Shown here piece by piece: positions 56,276 to 63,535 of a stretch of 64,000 bases of DNA. Origin of the DNA: a virus; the IMG/VR virus record IMGVR_UViG_3300049489_000707, positions 62,001 to 126,000 of that record, one strand, 5' to 3'. The position numbers were made by a program, and so were the translations under genes. The stretch's first letter is position 1; each line of letters opens with the position of its first letter. Below the pieces are notes generated by a model that saw nothing but the letters and a program-made list of their open reading frames with translations, made no database searches and had not been told where the DNA came from.

Positions 56276-56624
56276 CATTCTCTCCCAGGTCCGCCAGTAG
56301 GGCCTCAAGGGCCTGGTCGGCTCCCTTGAAGATTCGGACACCCTCCATGCCCAGGAACCGGCTCGGCATGCCGTAGATGCTCTTGACGGCGTACACGGCC
56401 TTCCCAAGGGCAATGGCGATGCCCAGCTCGGTGGAGATCTCCACCAGCTCCTCCTTGGTCCCAGCGTAGACCAAGAGCACCGCTTCACAGCCCAGGATTT
56501 CGTCGTAGATCTCCTGACAGGTCATCTCGGGGGCAATCAGGTGCGCGTCCACCCCCGACATGCTCAGGGTGGCTCCAATCGCCTCCAGGTCCTCGCTGTG
56601 AGGTCCTGTGACGTAGACGGTCAC
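56178..56624 (-). CDS. Nucleoside 2-deoxyribosyltransferase-like protein
   Basis: 148 residues from GTG 56624 (GTGA overlap with the preceding stop); an earlier GTG 56648 is possible. Starts VTVYVTGPHSEDLEAIGA, then CEAVLLVYAGTKEELVE and TELGIAIALGKAVYAVKS. The 'D/E...GT..E.G.A.A.GKxVYAV' order is that of the NDT/Rossmann-like family. The last 30 residues are an acidic Gly-rich extension overlapping the next gene. May process nucleotides or sense signalling nucleotides. Confidence 0.6.
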   Translation of the reverse strand: MTVYVTGPHSEDLEAIGATLSMSGVDAHLIAPEMTCQEIYDEILGCEAVLLVYAGTKEELVEISTELGIAIALGKAVYAVKSIYGMPSRFLGMEGVRIFKGADQALEALLADLGENDEQREMGFDGPGELGGLGTDSEDGGDSGPVGP

Positions 56625-56833
56625 GGCTTCCACCGCCACAGCTGCCACAAAGCCTTGAGCGTGTTGAGGTCCTTCTCACCTTTGGCCTGGTTGGCCATGT
56701 GGGTCTCCTCGCACGTCCTGAGGTGCAGAATCATCCGAAAGTAGGCCATCTTCCGGGTGCTACCGCTGCACTCCTTACCGCAGGCTTTACAGTCCAAGCT
56801 GTGCGTGATAGAGATGGTGCCGATAATGCTCAT
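56621..56833 (-). CDS. Small zinc-finger-like protein
   Basis: 70 residues, ATG 56833. CKACGKECSGSTRKMAYFR followed by LHLRTCEETH gives two Cys pairs and His residues suited to one zinc. The C terminus is basic/aromatic (LWQLWRWKP). Coupled to the next gene (GTGA). Function unknown. Confidence 0.6.
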   Translation of the reverse strand: MSIIGTISITHSLDCKACGKECSGSTRKMAYFRMILHLRTCEETHMANQAKGEKDLNTLKALWQLWRWKP

Positions 56834-57249
56834 TGGACCTCTTCGCCTGCTTCGTCTGGGTCAAAGTCGGGGACCACGAGGTAGGGCTCGACAATCTGCC
56901 GGCGGCCATCGCGGATGTACCAGCGCTCCAGAACGCCCTCACTAGAGCCCAGTTCGGCGGGCTCGGTGATGTCTGCACTGAAGATGAGGTCAGGAAAGTC
57001 CCGGCTCAGGTCGGCAATCCACTTGGCGTACAGAGGAAGGTTCTCCTCCAGCGCCTCAACCCCTGACTCAAAGGCCTGTGCCAGGAAGACGTCTTCCTCG
57101 CTGAACTCGGTCGTATCTTCAATCCGAGCCGACATATCCCCTAGCTCTTCGGCGAGCAACTGGGCCTGGTTGGGATGATCGAAGCTGTTCTGGACTTCCA
57201 GATTCAGGATGAAGGGGTACATGGGATTGCGGGTTCCTTTTCGGTTCAC
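56830..57249 (-). CDS. Unknown acidic protein
   Basis: 139 residues from GTG 57249 (GTGA overlap), or 130 from ATG 57222. Acidic (DTTEFSEEDVFLAQAFESG; DFDPDEAGEEVQ). No recognised family. Overlaps its downstream neighbour by four bases. Confidence 0.55.
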   Translation of the reverse strand: MNRKGTRNPMYPFILNLEVQNSFDHPNQAQLLAEELGDMSARIEDTTEFSEEDVFLAQAFESGVEALEENLPLYAKWIADLSRDFPDLIFSADITEPAELGSSEGVLERWYIRDGRRQIVEPYLVVPDFDPDEAGEEVQ

Positions 57250-57476
57250 TTGGTTTTCTTTACAATCTTGACGGTAGCACCGCCAATGGTAAAAGGCAAG
57301 GCCTGCATGGCCATGCCGTACTGATTCTGGGGCACACGAATCTCCACCCCTGGCCCAGAGTCGGTGATGGTTAGGACGTACTCGGCTTCGATACCAATCG
57401 CTTCAAGGATGAGTCTGGCCCCTCCCTTGGTCTTCAGGGCTTCCCGGAAGGCTTCGGACGGAGGTGGCTTGCTCAT
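57246..57476 (-). CDS. Unknown small protein
   Basis: 76 residues, ATG 57476, just after the terminator of the tail-tube gene. An earlier TTG lies inside the terminator hairpin and is rejected. Alpha/beta (LTITDSGPGVEIRVPQNQ; ATVKIVKKTK). No recognised family. First gene after the structural unit. Confidence 0.55.
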   Translation of the reverse strand: MSKPPPSEAFREALKTKGGARLILEAIGIEAEYVLTITDSGPGVEIRVPQNQYGMAMQALPFTIGGATVKIVKKTK

Positions 57477-57490
57477 GAAAGGACCATAAA

Positions 57491-57524
57491 GCAAAACGGG
57501 CCCTGGCGCAATACCAGAGCCCGT
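57491..57524 (-). terminator. Rho-independent terminator after tail-tube gene
   Basis: Hairpin ACGGGC-TGG-family stem (57496-57506 with 57514-57524, one C-A mismatch, 7-base loop), followed on the minus strand by TTTTGC. It ends the sheath-tube transcript 30 bases after the tube stop. Confidence 0.75.
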
Positions 57525-57553
57525 CGTTGTGAACTCACATGAAGTTCAAGGTG

Positions 57554-58018
57554 TTACGGAAGAACTGCGGCCGTGGGCAACTCGTCGTTGACCTTGGTCT
57601 CATCGTCCATCTTGAGGCCGATGAAGGTGATCTGCACTTCAGACGGCTGGCGGTTGGCCAGGGTCGTGTTGTAGCTCACAGGGCGGCACCGGTGGAACTT
57701 CGCGATGGGCTTGCCTGCCGGGTCGGTGTCCAGACGGTCGAACACGGTGATTTCGATGTACTCGTGGCGCAGCAGCTCGCTCAGGCTGGGCATTGCCGCC
57801 TCAGCATGGGGGCCGTGGTCGATGACTCGCCAACCAGAAGCGGTGATGTTGATGGCGTCCTGGGCGGTGTACACCGTCTCCACGGGGCCATAGGCACCGA
57901 GGATGAAGATGGGGTCGGCCGTGAACGTCTGCCCGTAGCTGATGTTGTTGAAGATGCCGACGGGCTTACCCGCCACTGACACCTTCGCTCGGGCCCCGGT
58001 CATTACTTTTGCTGGCAT
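57554..58018 (-). CDS. Tail tube protein
   Basis: 154 residues, ATG 58018 with GGAGAG upstream. Directly follows the sheath gene, the standard order. Short beta-rich protein with AGKPVGIFNNISY, INITASGWRVID, EYIEITVFDR and SEVQITFIGLKM strands, fitting the tube/Hcp fold. A terminator follows. The 148-residue protein at 1,135-1,581 shares its layout. Confidence 0.75.
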   Translation of the reverse strand: MPAKVMTGARAKVSVAGKPVGIFNNISYGQTFTADPIFILGAYGPVETVYTAQDAINITASGWRVIDHGPHAEAAMPSLSELLRHEYIEITVFDRLDTDPAGKPIAKFHRCRPVSYNTTLANRQPSEVQITFIGLKMDDETKVNDELPTAAVLP

Positions 58019-58046
58019 GTTCTGTCTCTCCTGTGAAACTGGTGGC

Positions 58047-60581
58047 TTACGCCGTCTGCGTGACCTGGCTGACCAGGAAGCTGATGGGGATGAAGTAGAT
58101 GGCGCCTGCGAGCTTGACTTCGAGGCTGACCACCATGGCCGGGCCGCTGATCTGCACTGACAGGTTCTTGAAGCCCTTGGGAGCGTCGTCGCTGGGGGCG
58201 ATGAGCTTCAGGCTCATGAAGTCTGCCATGATGCCTTCGAGGTAGGCCTTGGCGATTCCGGCGCTGACGTCAGCAACCGACTGACCGACGAACGCGGCTT
58301 CCATGCGCTGAGCGGTGCTCAGGGCGATGATGTCGGCCACGTACACAGCCTGGATGCTGTTGAAGACGAAGTTCGAGTCCTTGCCGTAGGTGGTCTGGTC
58401 GCTGACCCAGGTGAATCCACCGGTGAGACTCTTGCGAGCCGGGAGCAGGCCTGCGAGGAGTGCGTCCTCGACCTGGCTGTCGTCCTTGTCCGAGAAGCTG
58501 GCGTCGCGCATCAGAACACCCGAGGTGTTGATGCCCTTGTTCACGATGGCCCGGTAGAACCCGGCCGCCTGCATACCTGCCGCAAGCACCGCGCCCATCC
58601 AAGGCTGGAACTGAACCAGCGAGCCCGAGCTGTTCACCTGCTTGAAGTCCTGGAAGGCGACCGACACGCGGAAGCTGGCCAGGTTGGCAGAGTGAGCCTT
58701 CGCGTTGGCGAAGGTGTCCAGCTTGCTGCAGAAGGCCTGGCGATTCCGGCGCTTCTTCAGGGTGGACATCTTGAGGCAGTGAGACTTGGCGTACGCATTG
58801 ACCGCGTCGATTGCGTAGTCACTGCTCGCCTCAGTCAGGCCGTCGGCAATGTCCGAGGCTGCATCTCGGCTGATGAGCGGGACGAGGAAGTTGCCACGAA
58901 CTGCCGCGAGGGCATCGATGGCTGCAGTGAAGTCCGCGCCGGAGCTGCCGCCCTTGCTGCCGCCAGACAGGTAGGCGATACCCGTGGTGACCTTGGGGAG
59001 GCCCGCGTCCGCCTGTACCTCAGGCTCGTTGAGCTGCACGAGCACCGAGCTGTCGCGAATCTGCGCGAACATGCGGTAGGCGTCAATCTTCACGCGCCCC
59101 GGCTGCTCGCCGAAGTGACCGCAAATCTTCTGGGCAACCACGTTGTCCAGGTAGGAGCTTGACAGCTGACCCAGAACTGCGGTACCCACAGAGCAGGAGT
59201 AGCCAGTCTGCGAGTTGATGTAGGTTGCCAGGTCGCTGATGGTGGGGAAGTCCGCCAGCGTGATGCTGAGGTTCCCGCCCGAGCCGCCGACCACGGTGGT
59301 CGACAGGGTCGTGTCAGTGATGGTCATCTGCGCCGTGGTGCCGAGGTAGCCAATCTTCAGGGCGATCTCGCCGCCTGCAATCAGCTCTTCGCTGATGTTG
59401 TCCGTCTGACGATTCACCTGGAGGTTGGCTCGCTGCTCAGCCGCGCTGGTCAGGAGCTTGGCCGAGCCGCTCTTGCTGACCCAGGCAACTGCGCCCGAGG
59501 TGCCGAGCACGAATGCCGTGCGGGACAGGAGGTCCGTGCCACCCGTGGTCTCTGCGATTTCCAGGGCCTTGCCAACACCGTCGATGGGGTCGCCTGCCTC
59601 GTTGCTGATGGTGACAGGCGAGAAGGCCTGTGCGTCGGTGGTTGCAGCGATTGCAGCTGCCGAGACGTCCGCCGGGTTGGTGATGGTGCCGATGACGGGG
59701 GCAGGGGTGACCTTGCCGGCGTCGCTGAGCTTGGTGGCTCGGAGGGTGCTTGCGGTGACAGCCGTCACGACGTATGCGCCCACGTTCTCCTGGGATGCGC
59801 CCTCGACCACAGAGCCGACCGGGATGACGAGGGTGTCGCCGATGACAGGGGCGGTCGACCATGCACCGCTTCGGGTCAGTTCAATGACGGTAGCGCCAGC
59901 GCCGCCCGGGTTCGCATCGAGTGCCAGAGTGCCGCTGGGAGGCGCCCCAACCAAAAGGGTGCGGTCCACACCGCCGGTAGCGATGACGCCCGACAGGGCA
60001 GCGATCTGGGCCACGAAAGCCGCAGGCTGAATGTTGGCGACCGTGGTCATGGAGACGGCCGCGTCACCGTTCACTCGGAAGGTGATGCCGACAGTACCGA
60101 CGGGCGGAATGAAGCTGAACGAGCCGGTGCTGGGGACGACCTCGGAGGTTGCTGCAGCGACCTGCCAGTAGATGAGATTGCCCAGCTTGCCGTAGCTGCG
60201 GTCCTTCAGGGAGCCGTAGGTGCCGCCAGCCTGCTTCGGGAGTGAGCCGCTTGCCTTGGTGCTGAGGTTGGTCTTGACCAAAACGAATCGGTTGGGAGAA
60301 CCCGCGATGTTGGGGTCGTTGGCCGGAGCTGCCGCGTTGCGGAAGGCGTCCACCAGTGGCCCGCTCTTGTACTTGCTCACGACTGCAGCCAGCTGGTCGG
60401 GGCCGAACGAGTTCGACTCCAGGTCGGCCTCAGAGCTGAATCGAGGGCCAGCATCGGCCTCACCGACAAGCATCAGGATGCCGGTCGCAGCCAGGCCGCT
60501 ATTGGCGGTCTGCACCTTGATGGAGCTGTAGGCACCGGGGATGATCAGCGTGCCTGCGTCGGTAACGTACGATTGAGCCAT
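58047..60581 (-). CDS. Tail sheath protein
   Basis: 844 residues, ATG 60581 with AGGAG upstream. The N terminus (MAQSYVTDAGTLIIPGAYSSI) and GLAATGILMLVGEADAGP are typical of phage sheaths, as is the C-terminal block with DKDDSQVEDALLAGL, VFNSIQAVYVADIIALSTAQR and PISFLVSQVTQTA. Longer than the usual 400-650, with extra beta domains in the middle (residues ~150-480). It forms the contractile tube outer layer and is followed by the tube gene. Confidence 0.85.
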   Translation of the reverse strand: MAQSYVTDAGTLIIPGAYSSIKVQTANSGLAATGILMLVGEADAGPRFSSEADLESNSFGPDQLAAVVSKYKSGPLVDAFRNAAAPANDPNIAGSPNRFVLVKTNLSTKASGSLPKQAGGTYGSLKDRSYGKLGNLIYWQVAAATSEVVPSTGSFSFIPPVGTVGITFRVNGDAAVSMTTVANIQPAAFVAQIAALSGVIATGGVDRTLLVGAPPSGTLALDANPGGAGATVIELTRSGAWSTAPVIGDTLVIPVGSVVEGASQENVGAYVVTAVTASTLRATKLSDAGKVTPAPVIGTITNPADVSAAAIAATTDAQAFSPVTISNEAGDPIDGVGKALEIAETTGGTDLLSRTAFVLGTSGAVAWVSKSGSAKLLTSAAEQRANLQVNRQTDNISEELIAGGEIALKIGYLGTTAQMTITDTTLSTTVVGGSGGNLSITLADFPTISDLATYINSQTGYSCSVGTAVLGQLSSSYLDNVVAQKICGHFGEQPGRVKIDAYRMFAQIRDSSVLVQLNEPEVQADAGLPKVTTGIAYLSGGSKGGSSGADFTAAIDALAAVRGNFLVPLISRDAASDIADGLTEASSDYAIDAVNAYAKSHCLKMSTLKKRRNRQAFCSKLDTFANAKAHSANLASFRVSVAFQDFKQVNSSGSLVQFQPWMGAVLAAGMQAAGFYRAIVNKGINTSGVLMRDASFSDKDDSQVEDALLAGLLPARKSLTGGFTWVSDQTTYGKDSNFVFNSIQAVYVADIIALSTAQRMEAAFVGQSVADVSAGIAKAYLEGIMADFMSLKLIAPSDDAPKGFKNLSVQISGPAMVVSLEVKLAGAIYFIPISFLVSQVTQTA

Positions 60582-60609
60582 GGTAGCGGTTCTCCTGAAT
60601 TCTGTTGAG

Positions 60610-60616
60610 AAGATTA
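60610..60616 (-). promoter_or_regulatory. Late YAATCTT element
   Basis: TAATCTT (minus), 28 bases before the sheath ATG. Confidence 0.5.
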
Positions 60617-60629
60617 AGACCCGATGGGC

Positions 60630-61823
60630 TTACTTCTTGTCTGAGGGTTTGACGGGGACGCCTTTCTTACCGGCGGCGGTGGAGGCCTTGTTGTCTGCGA
60701 GCCACTTGGTCTGCTCCGGGCAGGCGTGACCCTTCTTTGCGTCTACGGTCTTGCTGCAGTGGGCGCATACGCGGGTCTTGTCGCCCTCATCTTCGCCCTT
60801 GCCGAAGAGCTTGCCGAAAATCCCAGGCTTGGCTGCCGGGGCGGGACGGGCTGCATTCATGACCGGGCCTGCCGATCGAGTAACACCTGCCGCCTTGGGC
60901 GACTTCAAGCCGAGCGCCGCACCGGCACCGGGGAGCTTGGGAGCTGCTGCCGCAGGAGCTGCCGGCTTGGGCTGGAATGCTCCACCCATGGCCGCTTGGA
61001 AACCGGCAGCGCGATCAGCATGTTGCGCGGGGGTGGGCATCTTGGGGGCTGGCGCTGCAGGGGTTTTGACAGCCGCATGTGCCGCACTGATGGGGTCAGC
61101 CTGCTTCGCTGCATCCGCGAGCATTCCCTTGGCCATCGCAGGCGCCTTGGGGGCGCTGGTCGGGACCGAGGTGCCCATGTTGGCGCCGCTCGGGGGCTTG
61201 GCCATGGGAGGGGTTGCCGACTTCTTGAGCTTCGAGCCAGGAAGAATGACGCCACCAGACCCTGCGGTCTTGCTGGACTTTCCAGGCTTGTTGACATGCT
61301 TGCCAGCGTCGGGCGGGGTCTTGCTGCCGGCAACCGTGTGGTTGTCTTTCTTGTTGCCCTTGGCGTCGACCAATTCAGACTTCTTGGCCTCGATGACGGT
61401 CTGGCCCTTACCTTGCTTGACAGTGTAGTCTGCACCAGGAGGGGCGGGGGCGGGCTTCTTGTCACCATGGACGACGATTTTATCGACCGCCTTGTCCATG
61501 TCCTCAGCTTTCTCGGCCTTACCAGGAGTCATCTCCCCGCACTTCTCTAGGCCGTGGGATGACTTACCACACTGTTTGCACAGCTCCTCTTTGGCCATCG
61601 ACTTGTCGACACCCTTGCCGTTGATCTTCCCCGGGGGCACGTCCTCAACGCCAGAGCTTGCCTGGCTGGCCTGATTGTGCTTGTGGTTGGGGATGAGAGA
61701 CTTCTTCAGCTCGCGGGTGCGCAGCGCCTCGATCTCCTTGGCGTAGGCGTCAACCTTCTCACGAGTGGCTTTGATGAGAACCTCTCGGGCTTCCTCTGGG
61801 GTGTACAGTTTTTCGTCAGCCAC
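60630..61823 (-). CDS. Possible internal in-frame gene (C-terminal part of HELAH protein)
   Basis: 397 residues from GTG 61823, in the same frame as the 962-residue gene. AAGGAG lies 8 bases upstream and a YAATCTT element 25 bases upstream. The product would carry the Ala/Pro/Lys-rich region and both zinc knuckles without the peptidase. Nested scaffold genes inside capsid protease genes are known in other phages (lambda C/Nu3). Here the parallel is only structural and unproven. Confidence 0.35.
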   Translation of the reverse strand: MADEKLYTPEEAREVLIKATREKVDAYAKEIEALRTRELKKSLIPNHKHNQASQASSGVEDVPPGKINGKGVDKSMAKEELCKQCGKSSHGLEKCGEMTPGKAEKAEDMDKAVDKIVVHGDKKPAPAPPGADYTVKQGKGQTVIEAKKSELVDAKGNKKDNHTVAGSKTPPDAGKHVNKPGKSSKTAGSGGVILPGSKLKKSATPPMAKPPSGANMGTSVPTSAPKAPAMAKGMLADAAKQADPISAAHAAVKTPAAPAPKMPTPAQHADRAAGFQAAMGGAFQPKPAAPAAAAPKLPGAGAALGLKSPKAAGVTRSAGPVMNAARPAPAAKPGIFGKLFGKGEDEGDKTRVCAHCSKTVDAKKGHACPEQTKWLADNKASTAAGKKGVPVKPSDKK

Positions 61824-63518
61824 TGGGGTGTCTCCTTCAGTCTTGGAAAAGATTACTGTCGGCGCCTCTGACTTCATGGTCACTTGGGCGCTGCCCGGCT
61901 TGAAGCCGGCGTTGGCGGTGCTGTTGAGGTGTGCAGTCAACATCGAGTGAATCTGCTTGCCCTGGGGATGAGCCTGGAGAGCCTGCAGAAAGGGGCCGTG
62001 GTTCATGTGCGACGTGATGTGCTTGCCACGTGCGGGGTCGCCCTTGGGCATCGCCTTGAGAGCGCCCATAAACCCTTCGACGGTATTGTGCATCGCCGGA
62101 GCTTGCGTCACCCCAGCCGCCTTCGGTGAGGCCAGGCCTGGAAACGACTTCGCCAGGCCCTGCTTCGGGATGAGATCGTGCAAGCCCTTGAGGCCCATCT
62201 GGTTGCCAGCGTCCCGCACCATCTGCAGTGCGTTGTGGAGCGGCACCTTGTGGGAGTGCGGGGTAAAGCCCTCGCCCGAGGGCTCGGTGAACTTGCCGGT
62301 CACAGCACGGTGCGCTGCGTCGTGCATGACGGTGTTTAGCTCTTTGTGGAAGTCTTCGTCCTTGATGGGCACGCCGACCTGCTTCGATAGCTCGCGCTGC
62401 TTGTGCGCTGCCAGCCACTCCCAGTGGACGGCACGGAGGGCTTCGTTCATGTTGCGGTGGGTGCCAAGCTTACCCATACGCCGGCCTTCGCCGTAGATCT
62501 TGTTGACCTCGGGAAGGGTGAGGGCGTGTGCCAGCTCGTGAATCTGCCGCCAGCCATTGGTGTAGTTCTCATGGCCGAAGTCCCCGCCCGACGAAGGGCT
62601 TGGGTCGTACACCACCATGAGGTGGCCGGTGTTGTAGTTCTTGTTGGCGAGGTCGGGCTTGCCGTACTTGCCACCGGCGTAGTACGTCTTGTAGCCGTGG
62701 TCCTGCACGAGATTCTGAATCTCAGGCAGCTTGCCGTGGTAGTTGTAGTGGAGCAGGTCTTGCTTCGAGCCGGGCTGCACGTTGCCGTAGGGCAGTGCAA
62801 ACTGCTTGTAAGTGCTGACCCCAACACCAGCTGCCTGGTCGTTGACCGGCTTCGGTGGGGCATCCATGTGGGGATGGGCGCCTGGAGCATCGGCCTTGGT
62901 GAGGCCGGGGAGCTGAGGGGCAGCGTGGTCTTGTTCGTGGTGGGAGCTATGCCCGTCGTGCCACTCGTAGTTGTGGGGGTGGTGACGAACAGGAGCCTGG
63001 TCGGCCAGCAGGTCTGCCACTGCGTTCTTCATCAGGTACGCCACAAGCTCGGGCTCGAACTCTCGTTCGGCTTTGTTGACAGGATCGAGATGATGTATCT
63101 TCGACCAGTCAAAGTTGATGCGGAAGTGCCCATGCCCCGGGACGCTGGTGTAGAAGTCGTCGGGTGGTTGCTCGAAGTGCTCCAGTGGATTCTGCATATC
63201 CGAGGCGTGATACTTGCCCTCGTGCTCACCATTGGTGTAAATGAGCTTATGCTGGCCGTTCTCGCTGTGGATGACCGACTCTTGACCGAACATCTTGCCC
63301 AACTGCTTCATCTGGTCCTGGGTCGCCCCATGGATGATGTAAGAGCGCTCTGGCTCCTTGTACTTGCCGCTGGTGGGCTCGGCGTGGAGGCCCATCTGCT
63401 GCAAGGCACCGCCAAGAGCTTCGTGGCCGCCCTGCACCTGGGACTGGAACAAAGGCTTCTCGCCGGACATGAGCCCGAAGGTGGAACCGCTGAAGATTGG
63501 ATGTTTCGGGTGGCCCAT
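60630..63518 (-). CDS. Large virion-associated protein with HELAH zinc-peptidase motif
   Basis: 962 residues from ATG 63518 with AAGGA 8 bases upstream; ATG 63524 is an alternative. The N-terminal ~500 residues are globular. They contain QIH327-ELAH331-ALTLPEV and, 40 residues later, NEALRAVHWEW, matching an HExxH zinc peptidase with a downstream Glu/His ligand. Two zinc knuckles (CKQCGKSSHGLEKC; VCAHCSKTVDAKKGHACP) lie in the C-terminal half, which is otherwise Ala/Pro/Lys-rich and probably unstructured. An in-frame internal start at 61823 is possible. The gene sits just before the sheath gene. Role unknown: processing protease, or host-lysis or ejected enzyme, are possibilities. Confidence 0.65.
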   Translation of the reverse strand: MGHPKHPIFSGSTFGLMSGEKPLFQSQVQGGHEALGGALQQMGLHAEPTSGKYKEPERSYIIHGATQDQMKQLGKMFGQESVIHSENGQHKLIYTNGEHEGKYHASDMQNPLEHFEQPPDDFYTSVPGHGHFRINFDWSKIHHLDPVNKAEREFEPELVAYLMKNAVADLLADQAPVRHHPHNYEWHDGHSSHHEQDHAAPQLPGLTKADAPGAHPHMDAPPKPVNDQAAGVGVSTYKQFALPYGNVQPGSKQDLLHYNYHGKLPEIQNLVQDHGYKTYYAGGKYGKPDLANKNYNTGHLMVVYDPSPSSGGDFGHENYTNGWRQIHELAHALTLPEVNKIYGEGRRMGKLGTHRNMNEALRAVHWEWLAAHKQRELSKQVGVPIKDEDFHKELNTVMHDAAHRAVTGKFTEPSGEGFTPHSHKVPLHNALQMVRDAGNQMGLKGLHDLIPKQGLAKSFPGLASPKAAGVTQAPAMHNTVEGFMGALKAMPKGDPARGKHITSHMNHGPFLQALQAHPQGKQIHSMLTAHLNSTANAGFKPGSAQVTMKSEAPTVIFSKTEGDTPVADEKLYTPEEAREVLIKATREKVDAYAKEIEALRTRELKKSLIPNHKHNQASQASSGVEDVPPGKINGKGVDKSMAKEELCKQCGKSSHGLEKCGEMTPGKAEKAEDMDKAVDKIVVHGDKKPAPAPPGADYTVKQGKGQTVIEAKKSELVDAKGNKKDNHTVAGSKTPPDAGKHVNKPGKSSKTAGSGGVILPGSKLKKSATPPMAKPPSGANMGTSVPTSAPKAPAMAKGMLADAAKQADPISAAHAAVKTPAAPAPKMPTPAQHADRAAGFQAAMGGAFQPKPAAPAAAAPKLPGAGAALGLKSPKAAGVTRSAGPVMNAARPAPAAKPGIFGKLFGKGEDEGDKTRVCAHCSKTVDAKKGHACPEQTKWLADNKASTAAGKKGVPVKPSDKK
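61849..61855 (-). promoter_or_regulatory. YAATCTT element inside the HELAH gene
   Basis: TAATCTT (minus), 25 bases before GTG 61823, which also has AAGGAG. Only member of this motif set placed well inside a gene and yet followed by a good ribosome site. Confidence 0.45.
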
Positions 63519-63528
63519 GGTCATCCTT

Positions 63529-63535
63529 AAGATTA
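63529..63535 (-). promoter_or_regulatory. Late YAATCTT element
   Basis: TAATCTT (minus), overlapping the stop of the upstream gene, 10 bases before ATG 63518 (4 before ATG 63524). Confidence 0.45.
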
